Assembly: GCA_024684175.1 (NCBI GenBank)
Contig: JAIKXJ010000011.1
Span: 1 to 46,036 of the forward strand
Reading direction: 5' to 3'
DNA: 46,036 nucleotides
DNA from: Erysipelotrichaceae bacterium
Lineage (GTDB): Bacteria > Bacillota_I > Bacilli_A > Erysipelotrichales > Erysipelotrichaceae
Shown one piece after another: positions 1-7,894 of the stretch; the stretch's first letter is position 1, and every line of letters begins with the position of its first letter. The notes under the pieces are model-generated. The model made no database searches, was not told the DNA's origin, and worked only from the letters and a program-made list of their open reading frames with translations. The position numbers were made by a program, and so were the translations under genes.

Positions 1-170
1 GTCTTTACGTCATAACCCATAGTGTCCGGCTCACCGCCGCTTTCCTCCATCTTTTGTAAAATCGCGATTGAGGCGGGATCCTCGCGCAGCCTGTGCTCAA
101 CTTCAGACCACTCCAAATTCGGATGACGTTCCCGGTGTTCGAAAAATCTCGCTTTCAGTAATTCCAACAT
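1..170 (-). CDS. DUF4256 family protein, N-terminal part (cut by window edge)
   Basis: Only the first 56 residues are inside the window; the gene runs off the left edge. The visible protein starts MLELLKARF and includes HPNLEWSEVE, an ILQKMEESGGEPD stretch and MGYDVK. This matches my memory of the N-terminus of DUF4256 proteins, which have an LEW motif followed by a GGEPDVVGYD-like motif. The ATG at 168-170 is preceded by a strong GGAGGTG site seven bases away. It lies just downstream of the methyltransferase gene on the same strand and the two share a similar 5' leader. Function is unknown for the family. Confidence 0.7.
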   Translation of the reverse strand, partial: MLELLKARFFEHRERHPNLEWSEVEHRLREDPASIAILQKMEESGGEPDTMGYDVK

Positions 171-183
171 CTTACACACCTCC

Positions 184-233
184 ATAAATCCCGATTTGTC
201 GGGATCATTTTATTTCGACAAACCGGAATTTAT
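184..233. repeat. Long imperfect inverted repeat between two genes
   Basis: Bases 184-201 and 216-233 are inverted repeats, 16 of 18 positions pairing across a 14-nt loop. Inside the left arm 188-205 is itself a perfect 7-bp palindrome (ATCCCGA/TCGGGAT) around TTTG. The structure covers the stop codon of the methyltransferase gene and ends just before the ribosome site of the DUF4256 gene. It could be a weak terminator or attenuator, a translational control element, or a small repeat element. A related block lies at 1024-1044. Confidence 0.6.
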
Positions 234-1015
234 CCGCGAACTTGAAGAATATCGAGTGTATGATTGGACGCACCAATCAAATCCTGTCTTTCACAGGTTG
301 CAAAGTGATACTCCATCCATTTGGAAAAAGTTTCACTATCCATGTTATCGATAAGTCCGCTCAGGTAATGAGCCGGGCCGTCAGTTGCGACCAGTTTGAT
401 TCTATCCAGAGGGAACTTTGAATTCAGTTGCGAGATATCTTCTGTTCTGACCAACTCAAATATTTCCTTCGGTTCGCTCTTACAATGCCAATCATCTGTC
501 AGCATGTTCGTTTTTGTGATCTCTTCTAGATGACCGCCTAAAAATACGTACTGAATTATCGTTGGTTCGTTCATACAATAGGCAATCATGATATAACCAC
601 CTGGTTTTGTGACGCGAACCGCTTCTGACATAGCCTTCAGTTTGTCTTCCAATGTGTAAAGATGGTACATAGGCCCTAAGAGCATTGTCAGATCAAAGGA
701 ATTATCCCGGAATACGGACAGATCCAGTGCATTCCCCTGTATAGCCGAAATCGGCTCTGATCCATCCAACTTTGATTTTAAAATATCCAGATTGTGCTGA
801 ACCAATTCAACTGCTGTAACAGAGTATCCTTCCTTTGCAAGTGCCACACTATATATACCGGTACCTGCACCGACTTCCAGAATTTCGGGGGAATTCATTC
901 GGAAAATGCACTCATGAATGAATCTCATTGTAGTCAGATATTCGACCTGTCCATGCTGTGACAAAAGTCGATTATCTTCATCTCTACTGTTATAGTATTC
1001 ATCAAGTAAACTCAT
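230..1015 (-). CDS. Class I SAM-dependent methyltransferase
   Basis: This 261-residue cytosolic protein has the Rossmann-type SAM-binding fold. Motif I is ILEVGAGTGIYSVALA near residues 45-60, an acidic residue ending the second strand follows in VTAVE, and the LTMLLGPMYHLYTLEDK region matches motif IV of Methyltransf_11 type enzymes. The substrate cannot be told from sequence. The start at 1015 is supported by GGAGGT six bases upstream. It lies 22 bases downstream of the GNAT-fusion gene and upstream of the DUF4256 gene on the same strand, so the three may form one transcript. Length is normal for the family. Confidence 0.85.
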   Translation of the reverse strand: MSLLDEYYNSRDEDNRLLSQHGQVEYLTTMRFIHECIFRMNSPEILEVGAGTGIYSVALAKEGYSVTAVELVQHNLDILKSKLDGSEPISAIQGNALDLSVFRDNSFDLTMLLGPMYHLYTLEDKLKAMSEAVRVTKPGGYIMIAYCMNEPTIIQYVFLGGHLEEITKTNMLTDDWHCKSEPKEIFELVRTEDISQLNSKFPLDRIKLVATDGPAHYLSGLIDNMDSETFSKWMEYHFATCERQDLIGASNHTLDILQVRG

Positions 1016-1023
1016 CTTCTACC

Positions 1024-1044
1024 TCCACAAATCCCGATTTATCG
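1024..1044. repeat. Second copy of the short leader repeat
   Basis: Read on the minus strand, the block CCGATAAATCGGGATTTGTG sits directly before GGAGGT of the methyltransferase gene. A near-identical block (CCGACAAATCGGGATTTATG) precedes GGAGGT of the DUF4256 gene at about 183-202. Both can fold into a short stem (CCGA/TCGG here, 7 bp in the other copy) touching the ribosome site. The match over about 26 nt including the GGAGGT is better than chance spacing would give. Confidence 0.5.
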
Positions 1045-1941
1045 GCACAATTCCATATAAATATGTCCGTCTGTACGGCCGCATTCTTTGAAACCACATT
1101 TTTGATAAACATGAATAGCTCTGCTGTTATTGGGATCTGTTCTCAGGAACACTCTCTTCATTCCCAATCGATCTATTGCATATTCACTCAAAGCAATGAC
1201 CGCTTCAGTCCCAAAACCAGAATTTTGCATTTTTGCAGTAATTGCGATGCCAAGCTCTCCTTGTGAATCTGTCGGATCCATAAGTTCAATGTTCCCGATA
1301 AATCTACCGCTTTTCTTTTCGATCATAGAGAAGACGAGAGCTTTCTCATCCAGTTTGTTCCTTACCCACTGAAGTTCTTGTTCCACCGTGAATGATTTCT
1401 TCTTACTGCCGATAAATCTGTTCACATTTTCATAATCATTGACCATAGTGAGGTAGTCATTCACTAAGCGTTCCGTAACCTCAACAAAGCTGATATGTTC
1501 AGATTCAAATATCTGTTTCATGCTTTCAACTTCATATTCCGGCTGAAGGCACGGATCTTTTGTTGCCATCTGAGAGATCAGTGATCCGAAATGTTCCAAC
1601 CATGGTATCACGATAGCTGTGTCTGCCTCATAAGGCAGTTTCCTGAAAGTACTTTCTCTTTGAGCTTCTTCAGTCACGCGGGCGAGAAACTTGGCATCTT
1701 CCTTCAAAGTTGATGGCTGCCAAGGTATTTCATCCAGATCGAATCCGGCTGTTCCCGGAGCGATATCATTGATGTTTTTCCGGTCTCTCAGAAAAGATAT
1801 CAATTCCTTCTGGTGATCGGACTTTTCAAAAGAATCTGCCGCAACGATCAAAAGATCAAGGAAACAGTCCGTTCCTTGGTTGGACATAACGATCCATTCA
1901 TCATTTGCTGCTGCTTCATTCAAACGTATGATATTGCTCAT
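1039..1941 (-). CDS. Two-domain protein: unknown N-terminal domain plus GNAT acetyltransferase
   Basis: The 300-residue protein is about twice the length of a plain GNAT. Residues 1-125 form a domain I cannot name, with NEAAANDEWIVMSNQGTDCF near the start and IAPGTAGFDLDEIPWQ in the middle. Residues from about 140 to the end are a RimJ/RimL-type N-acetyltransferase, with ELGIAITAKMQNSGFGTEAV as the acetyl-CoA pyrophosphate loop region and RVFLRTDPNNSRAIHVYQKCGF as the closing motif. The pyrophosphate loop is weak (NSGFGTEA instead of Q/RxxGxG/A). No strong ribosome site is seen at 1941 (GGAGGCATT lies close to the ATG). The substrate is unknown. Confidence 0.75.
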   Translation of the reverse strand: MSNIIRLNEAAANDEWIVMSNQGTDCFLDLLIVAADSFEKSDHQKELISFLRDRKNINDIAPGTAGFDLDEIPWQPSTLKEDAKFLARVTEEAQRESTFRKLPYEADTAIVIPWLEHFGSLISQMATKDPCLQPEYEVESMKQIFESEHISFVEVTERLVNDYLTMVNDYENVNRFIGSKKKSFTVEQELQWVRNKLDEKALVFSMIEKKSGRFIGNIELMDPTDSQGELGIAITAKMQNSGFGTEAVIALSEYAIDRLGMKRVFLRTDPNNSRAIHVYQKCGFKECGRTDGHIYMELCR

Positions 1942-1962
1942 AATGCCTCCGCAAAAACCGAT

Positions 1963-2882
1963 CTAACTTTTTACGATCCAAATAACCGATTGCATCGAGC
2001 TGCTGCAGATATATACATCCTGCGATCCTGCAAGACCGGATCTGCAGATGTCGGATCCGTTCATCAGGAAAACGGGAAAACATAATGCCGGTACATTCAG
2101 TTCGATGAAAAACGGTTCATTGAGCACATTGTCCTTCACTTTTCGCTTCTGGCGATACGGAAAGCGATATTGCGCCAGAAATGTCTCAAGATACCGAAAT
2201 CCCGATACAACGACTGCGGAAGCGTCGGGATCCTTTTCCCTGATGAGCGGGATGATCTTCTCACAATAATCCTTGATGATCGGCCAATCCCCTCCCGGTT
2301 CGTTGCAGCACTCATAGATCATGTTCGGACAGCTTCCGAACCGTTCGATCACAGCCAAAAAGAAATCAGCGGCCTGATCAAGAGATTCATTGGGGTCTTC
2401 ATCGACCATGTCATGCCAGTCGACCAGAACGTACATATCCGCCTGAATGGCCGCTTCGATGCATGAAACAGGACATCCATGGTCTGCTGCCTGTGACCTT
2501 TGCGATATTCCGAGCTGTAGGCAGCCAGTCGGATCAGATTGCAGTCCCATTCTTCGGAAAGGTCTGCGAACAGTTTTTCATCAATGAATTCCGGATACCA
2601 GGTCAAGCCGTGGCTGCTGATGCCTTTCAGAACGACCGCTTCGCTTTTCTCATCGACGAGCTGCGTCCCTTCCACGTGCAGATGTCCGTTGACCGAAGGC
2701 CTTGCCGTTCCGGTCTCGGCCATCACTGTTAAAGGAAAAAGCCATTCATTCCCCGTGACCGATGCAGCAGCCGGTGCGAACAGATACTCAGACAGGACGA
2801 AAAAGATCATCAGAACGACCGTGATCGCCGGCAGGATGATGTTATATTGTTTGAATCTTGTTTCTCTCGTATTGGGTCTCAT
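1963..2882 (-). pseudogene. Glycoside hydrolase family 5 (cellulase-like), frameshifted and truncated
   Basis: Two overlapping minus-strand frames together look like a GH5 endoglucanase. Frame one (from 2882) gives an N-terminal membrane anchor (about residues 16-35), then VVLKGISSHGLTWYPEFID and CNLIRLAAYSSEY. Frame two continues with CIEAAIQADMYVLVDWHDM, IYECCNEPGG and IPLIREKDPDASAVVVSG. The break lies between about 2505 and 2463. The NEP motif holds the acid/base glutamate, but after about 2160 the reading no longer resembles GH5 and the second catalytic glutamate region is absent. No convincing ribosome site precedes 2882. I read it as a decayed secreted or anchored cellulase; a sequencing error could explain the first break but not the lost C-terminus. 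Confidence 0.75.
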
Positions 2883-3003
2883 ACGTACTGATAAGTTTAT
2901 TGTAAAACAAATCAGCAGTACATCATATGATTTATTATTCCCCCGTATCCTTACGGAGGGTATTCATCCTTTCACCGGGAAGATCGGCTGTTTCATCAGA
3001 TGA

Positions 3004-3546
3004 TTATTCGCTTTGCCTCTTCCTGTCGTCATCTTCGCCGTTCTCCCATTCTTGCCTTGTGATCCTGTACACATAATGCCTGACCCCGTCAGGATCATCG
3101 TATTCACCGATCCTTTTCATGCCGTTGGATGCGGCTGTCGACCAGGAAGCGATATTACCGGCAGGCATATAGGAATACAACGCATCAAACGCCGTATTCC
3201 GGAAACCCCAGTCCTTTACGGCCTTAGCCGCTTCTCTGCCTAAGCCCATCCGCCAGTAGCGGCGGTCGATATGATAACCGATCTCCGGCAATATCTGTCC
3301 GTCGATGTTCTGCATCGAGATCCCGCAGTCGCCGATCATTTCCCCGTTTTCTTTCAATTCCAGTGCCCAAAGACCGAAACCGTATTTTTCATAGTTGCCA
3401 AGATTCCAGCGGATCCAGCGTACGGTCCCCTTTTCATCATAAGGTTCGGGATAATGTGCCATCGTGATCGGATCGGACAAGATCCTGTACAGCCAGTCCT
3501 GATCCTTCAAAGTATATTTCCTGAATCTGAGTCTTTTGCTTTCCAT
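3004..3546 (-). CDS. GNAT N-acetyltransferase, RimJ/RimL type
   Basis: A 180-residue cytosolic acetyltransferase beginning MESKRLRFRKYTLKD, the usual opening of RimJ/RimL-like GNATs. The acetyl-CoA region reads EIGYHIDRRYWRMGLGREAAK, where RRYWRMGLG is the pyrophosphate-binding loop, and YSYMPAGNIASWSTAASNGM is the usual N-x-x-S end motif. I use the start at 3546 because GGGGAGT stands five bases before it; longer readings to 3609 have no such site. It lies 93 bases downstream of the AraC-type regulator on the same strand, but a shared transcript is not shown. The acceptor is unknown. Confidence 0.85.
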   Translation of the reverse strand: MESKRLRFRKYTLKDQDWLYRILSDPITMAHYPEPYDEKGTVRWIRWNLGNYEKYGFGLWALELKENGEMIGDCGISMQNIDGQILPEIGYHIDRRYWRMGLGREAAKAVKDWGFRNTAFDALYSYMPAGNIASWSTAASNGMKRIGEYDDPDGVRHYVYRITRQEWENGEDDDRKRQSE

Positions 3547-3639
3547 TTTTACTCCCCGCAGACATCGCCAAGATGTCAGATCTGCCTGATTCATAATAGA
3601 GATCATCATCCCGGAACGGTATCAAAACGGATCGGCAGA

Positions 3640-4530
3640 TCACTTCTTCCTGATCGGGATCCACAGCTCGCAGAATATCTCCGGCCGGGTACCGTCGAAG
3701 TAAAGTTCATAGTCTGTCTTTTCGGAAGCTTCGTAGCCCATCTGCGGCAAAAACTCCTTATAAAACTTCACCCAGGTCTTGGCGATACAGTCACCGTTTT
3801 CACCAACACAGTCAAAGACCACATACGTACCGGGTTCAACATCCCAGATGCGGAAACCTTTTTTCTCCAGATCAGCCTGATCGAACCCTGCGGTATCCTC
3901 ATCGATGAGGATACCGATGCCATATTCGAAGGTATCCTTTCCTTCTGCCGTCGGGCTGCAGAGACCGTAAAGGTCGCGCTTTCCATCCTCTCTCAGCATC
4001 CAGATCGGTGAAAGCAGCTGCTTGCTGTTGCATTCATCCCAGAAGTCCGCCACGTCGTGGTTGGCTTCATCATTGATGATCATATTGCTGAACTCTCTGA
4101 CAAGGGCAATAAACTTCTTTTCTTTTGTCTGAACGATACGATAATCCATACTTTTACCACCTTTCACGGAAATAGTAATTGTAAGCGGATTGAAAAGCAC
4201 CAGTTTTCCGGATTCTTCTCTGGCCTTTTTCGGTGCGACGCCGTGAAATCTTGTAAACGCTTTGGTGAAGCTCTCCGGCGTTTCGTAGCCGTACTTCATC
4301 GCCAGATCGGTGATCTTGACGTCGGTCTCCACGAGTTCTTTTCCGGCCATGGACAGACGGCGGTTGCGGATATAGGCGTTGGCCGTCAGGCCTGTCACGA
4401 AACTGAAGGTTCTGTGAAACTCGTAGCTCGACGTGTGGATCTGTTTCGCTACGTCTTCATGGTTGATCTCCTCGAGCAGATGCTCTTCCATATATGTGAT
4501 GGCTTTCTGCAATGCTTCGATCCATTCCAT
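3640..4530 (-). CDS. AraC-family regulator with GyrI-like effector domain
   Basis: 296 residues in two parts. Residues about 3-105 are an AraC-type double helix-turn-helix: EWIEALQKAITYMEEHLLEE starts it, and LAMKYGYETPESFTKAFTRF is the conserved second helix-turn-helix. Residues about 120-295 are an AraC/GyrI effector-binding domain (ligand-binding SOUL/GyrI fold) with YGIGILIDEDTAGF and the closing YELYFDGTRPEIFCELWIPI. Family members respond to small cationic or drug-like ligands. The start at 4530 has AGGAGG eight bases upstream; a start at 4554 lacks this. No transporter sits next to it; its only same-strand neighbour downstream is a GNAT gene. Confidence 0.9.
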   Translation of the reverse strand: MEWIEALQKAITYMEEHLLEEINHEDVAKQIHTSSYEFHRTFSFVTGLTANAYIRNRRLSMAGKELVETDVKITDLAMKYGYETPESFTKAFTRFHGVAPKKAREESGKLVLFNPLTITISVKGGKSMDYRIVQTKEKKFIALVREFSNMIINDEANHDVADFWDECNSKQLLSPIWMLREDGKRDLYGLCSPTAEGKDTFEYGIGILIDEDTAGFDQADLEKKGFRIWDVEPGTYVVFDCVGENGDCIAKTWVKFYKEFLPQMGYEASEKTDYELYFDGTRPEIFCELWIPIRKK

Positions 4531-4634
4531 GCTTTCGTCCTCCTTCTTACACATTCATTATGAATGTGTCTCAAAACAGGCGCATTTCCCCGTTTGCGAA
4601 GATTTGTCAGGATACTCTCTGATGTTACATGCTT

Positions 4635-5153
4635 TCAGCAGACCGTTTTCCAATACCGTCTTGTAAGAATGTCTTTTCCGTTTTCCGAAACAATGACTTT
4701 TTCCCCTAAGGTGAAACCGTTTTTTTCTATCACTCTCGCGGATGCGATGTTATCGTCGTCACAAGTGATGAGTACAGGCGAAATATGCATTTCTTTCGTC
4801 TTTTCCAGTGCCAGCTCCAACATCTTGGTTCCATAGCCGCGCTTCCATTCCGAATAACGGACGCCATAGCCGATATGACCGCCGCGTCGTTCCAATGCGC
4901 TGTTCAGCCGATGACGTATGACGATCTCCCCTATAAAATGCGTTTTTTCATCGTCCACTAGCCAGTATTTATCTTCTCCGACTCTGTCATAAGGCAGATC
5001 CCGTTCATTTCTGTAACGGTCAAATTTCGCCAAAACATCACCGGAAGACGGATCGGAAAAAAGATATGTCGAAACACCTTGATCGGTATATTCGTCATAT
5101 GCTTCTTTGTAAGAACTCAGATATTCTTCACTCGGCACGATCAGTTTTATCAT
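4635..5153 (-). CDS. GNAT N-acetyltransferase
   Basis: 172 residues starting MIKLIVPSEEYLSSYKEAYDE. The HIGYGVRYSEWKRGYGTKM stretch is the acetyl-CoA loop (W-K-R-G-Y-G-T), and VLITCDDDNIASARVIEKNGF is the conserved closing motif. The open frame extends upstream to 5225, but AAGGAG stands six bases before 5153, so I place the start there. The type is common in Bacillota and predicted to be a cytosolic amine acetylase of unknown target. It is the third GNAT domain from the left of the window. Confidence 0.87.
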   Translation of the reverse strand: MIKLIVPSEEYLSSYKEAYDEYTDQGVSTYLFSDPSSGDVLAKFDRYRNERDLPYDRVGEDKYWLVDDEKTHFIGEIVIRHRLNSALERRGGHIGYGVRYSEWKRGYGTKMLELALEKTKEMHISPVLITCDDDNIASARVIEKNGFTLGEKVIVSENGKDILTRRYWKTVC

Positions 5154-5258
5154 GACGACTCCTTGTTTCTGCTCTCTGCTTAAAACAGACAGCTGCGATC
5201 TTTGCGAATGATTTTGACAGACCATGCTTATGTACCGGTATCAGATACAGAGCCGTAT

Positions 5259-5468
5259 TCAACGTATCCTTTCGATCACCAACTCCGTCGATCCTTCTTC
5301 CAGAGAATCATATGCATCATAATGGATATGATCTCCCGGTTCACCGTTTGCCAGCATCGTCAGCTGCTTTGCCAGCGACAGCAGCCCTTCCTTGTTGCCG
5401 GATATCACGACCTGATCCTTTTCGGCAGTGACCTTGATCTCAAAACCTTCGACCCATTCGATTTTCAT
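5259..5468 (-). CDS. Imm32-like immunity protein
   Basis: A 69-residue acidic protein. It resembles the Imm32 family, small predicted immunity proteins of polymorphic toxin systems, in the order MKIEWVEGFEIKV, ISGNKEGLLSLAKQLTMLA, PGDHIHYDAYDSLEEGSTEL and a closing hydrophobic strand. The start has GAGGTGAGG a few bases upstream. No toxin gene lies nearby: the neighbours are GNAT genes. Family assignment is from memory of the motif order, so a function in toxin immunity is inference. Confidence 0.75.
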   Translation of the reverse strand: MKIEWVEGFEIKVTAEKDQVVISGNKEGLLSLAKQLTMLANGEPGDHIHYDAYDSLEEGSTELVIERIR

Positions 5469-5485
5469 GATCCCTCACCTCTCAA

Positions 5486-5950
5486 TTACCGATGTATGTA
5501 CATTCTTGTCAGCCTGTCCTCACCGTCTCCCTGCACCATGCAGAGAAACTGCCAGCCGTATCTTTCATAAAAACCGGTATGATCGCTCACCAGATAGACC
5601 GGTGTGATCCCTTTGCCTTTCAGGTCATTGACCGCCATATCGAGCAGATGCCCCGCAATGCCTTTGCAGCGGTATCCTTCTTCCGTATACACGGCGCAGA
5701 TGTTCGGACTCAGGTCCTTCCGGTCATGAAAGTCGTTTTCAATGACGCCCAGTCCCGAAACGATCTTGTCCTTATCCATGCACAGATACCATCCGAATTC
5801 CGTTTCGTCGTTCAGATAATCCTCCATGCATTCCAGATACGCCTCCTTAGCTACACCCCATTTGTCATGGAACCATTCGGCTGCAGAATCTTTAAGTGCA
5901 GGATCTTCGCGAAGTGTGATATAGGTGTATTCTTCCTTCTCTGTCATCAT
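5486..5950 (-). CDS. GNAT N-acetyltransferase
   Basis: About 154 residues. The NICAVYTEEGYRCKGIAGHLLD stretch holds the acetyl-CoA loop (R-C-K-G-I-A-G), and VSDHTGFYERYGW is the closing motif. The reading frame is open to 5992, but the first part of that extension looks unlike the family. I favour ATG 5950 or 5947; an AAAGG at twelve bases is the only ribosome-like site, so the start is uncertain. The closing FLCMVQGDGE...RMYIHR is characteristic of a GNAT subgroup I associate with clostridial genomes. The gene ends 17 bases before the Imm32-like gene. Confidence 0.83.
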   Translation of the reverse strand: MMTEKEEYTYITLREDPALKDSAAEWFHDKWGVAKEAYLECMEDYLNDETEFGWYLCMDKDKIVSGLGVIENDFHDRKDLSPNICAVYTEEGYRCKGIAGHLLDMAVNDLKGKGITPVYLVSDHTGFYERYGWQFLCMVQGDGEDRLTRMYIHR

Positions 5951-6140
5951 AAATTTATATGCCTTTCGGCCGGCCGGCTCGAAAGACGGCATCGGCGCAG
6001 AAATTAGTCATCCGGCATTCGTTTGATACTCTTTGCCAACCTTATTGTAACAAGATGTCGGAGAATTATCATTTGATGTTTCGATGCGGCATTGCGCGCT
6101 TCCGTATTTCAAAACCGTTTTGCACCGGACGGATCCGGTA

Positions 6141-6170
6141 TAAAAAAGATCTATCCGCAGGAATAGATCT
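6141..6170 (-). terminator. Terminator of the J-protein/Hsp70 operon
   Basis: On the minus strand an 8-bp stem AGATCTAT/ATAGATCT with an 8-nt loop is followed by TTTTTTAT. It lies just downstream of the Hsp70 stop codon. Confidence 0.85.
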
Positions 6171-6185
6171 TAGATAAAGCCTTTC

Positions 6186-7892
6186 TCAGGAAAGCAGAAG
6201 ACCGCTGTCATCGTCTTCGATCCTGTCGATGAGCTCCAGAAGCCGGCTGCGCTGAACATCGATCTCAAGACGGTTGCCGTGATCCAAAACATCCTCAAAA
6301 AGACTCAGCTGTTTCTCGAGCAGTTTCCTGTCTCTGCTGCCGGCCTCCTCAAAGACCCGGCTCGCCTTGAGCAAAGCATACTCATTCTCCTCGTCTTCAC
6401 GCGGATTCTGTTTCAGATACTCGATACGTTTCATGCGTTCCGCTGCTTCTTCTTCCGTCATCTTATGATCTTCATCCTGAATGAAGATCTTCTTTTCCAA
6501 CCCGGTGGACAGGACTTTGGCCTTCACTTCCAACAAAGAATTGACGTCATAGGTGTAGGTGATCTCGATCGCTTCCTGTCCTTTCGGTCCGGCGGGAACT
6601 TCGATATTCAGCCGGCCGATCAGCAGATTCGCCGAAGGGATCCTGCTTTCTCCTTGCAGGATTTTGATGCTGACGGCTGTCTGCCCGTCTTTGGAAGTAT
6701 ATACTGTTTCGGTACGGCTGACCGGGATGACGGTATTACGTTCGATGATCGGCAGATACTGCAGTTCATCCGTAAAATCCCCTTCACCGGTCACGACTTC
6801 CGTTCCCAGTGTGAAAGGACAGACATCCGTAAGGATCACTTCACTGATCTCGCTGTTTCTTTCTTTCATCGCCGCAGCGATCGCAGCTCCTAAAGCGACC
6901 GACGTATCGGGGTCGACCGAATACTCTGAAAAGATCCCGGTCATCTTGCGGATATAGCTGCGGACCAGCGGAAGTCTCGTCCCGCCGCCCACCAGAATGA
7001 TCCGGTCCAGATCGTTCAGGGTGACCCCGGCATCCGAGAGACTTCGTTCGATCGGACGGCGCATCCTCTCCAGAAGACCCAGACAAGCCGTTTCATATTC
7101 CTTAGGGTCGATCCGGCTTTCGTAACGTCTGCCGCCGATCACTGCGGACAGTTTGAGAGGTTCCTGCCCGTTAAAAGCACATTTGCACTGTTCGGCATCC
7201 TTATAGATCTGTGCAAAAGCTCCCAGATCCAGATCGTTCACCGAAAGATCGTTTTCTTTAAGAAACAGTTCGATCAGGGCAGTCGTAAAGTCTTCTCCGC
7301 CGAGACCGTTGTCTCCCGCCACCGCATAGACTTCGATGATGTTGTGATAATATTCAAGGATCGTCACATCGAACGTACCGCCGCCCAGATCCAGGACCAT
7401 ACAGCACTCGCCGATACCTTTTTCACCGACGCCGTAAGCCAAGGCGGATGCCGTAGGTTCACTGATGATGCGGTCGACTTTGAGGCCTGCCAGCTCACCG
7501 GCCATCCTGGTCATGCGGCGCTGCTTGTCGTTGAAATAGGCAGGGACCGAGATGATGGCCTCCCCGACTTTTTCACCGAGAAAAGCTTCGGCATCTTCTT
7601 TCAAGCTCCGTAAGATCAAGGCTGAGAGTTCCTCGCTGCGGAAGGACTGTTCTCCGAGGGCATAAGTCTTATCGGTCCCCATCGTCCGCTTGAAAAGCCT
7701 GGCTGTCCGGTCAGGATGTAAAAACCCGTATTCTTTTGCCGTCTCGCCGATCATCACGCTATGATCTTCACCGACGCTCACGACCGAAGGTGTCAGTTTC
7801 TTTCCCAAACGATTGGGAATAATCCTTATCGCACCATCATGAAAACAGGCAGCCAGCGAATTTGTCGTACCAAGATCGATCCCTATCAACAT
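6186..7892 (-). CDS. Hsp70 family chaperone, HscC-like
   Basis: 568 residues, short for DnaK (about 610). The ATPase domain is complete: IGIDLGTTNSLAA at residues 3-15, MVLDLGGGTFDVTIL near 165-179, RIILVGGGTRLPLV near 300. The substrate-binding domain runs from about 360 to 480 and the lid is short and lacks the DnaK acidic tail. This layout matches HscC-type Hsp70s, which work with their own J-proteins rather than in general folding. Its start lies two bases after the stop of the J-domain gene (TAAAGATG), so the two are one operon and probably partners. The client is unknown. A second, canonical dnaK would be expected elsewhere in the genome. Confidence 0.9.
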   Translation of the reverse strand: MLIGIDLGTTNSLAACFHDGAIRIIPNRLGKKLTPSVVSVGEDHSVMIGETAKEYGFLHPDRTARLFKRTMGTDKTYALGEQSFRSEELSALILRSLKEDAEAFLGEKVGEAIISVPAYFNDKQRRMTRMAGELAGLKVDRIISEPTASALAYGVGEKGIGECCMVLDLGGGTFDVTILEYYHNIIEVYAVAGDNGLGGEDFTTALIELFLKENDLSVNDLDLGAFAQIYKDAEQCKCAFNGQEPLKLSAVIGGRRYESRIDPKEYETACLGLLERMRRPIERSLSDAGVTLNDLDRIILVGGGTRLPLVRSYIRKMTGIFSEYSVDPDTSVALGAAIAAAMKERNSEISEVILTDVCPFTLGTEVVTGEGDFTDELQYLPIIERNTVIPVSRTETVYTSKDGQTAVSIKILQGESRIPSANLLIGRLNIEVPAGPKGQEAIEITYTYDVNSLLEVKAKVLSTGLEKKIFIQDEDHKMTEEEAAERMKRIEYLKQNPREDEENEYALLKASRVFEEAGSRDRKLLEKQLSLFEDVLDHGNRLEIDVQRSRLLELIDRIEDDDSGLLLS

Positions 7893-7894
7893 CT

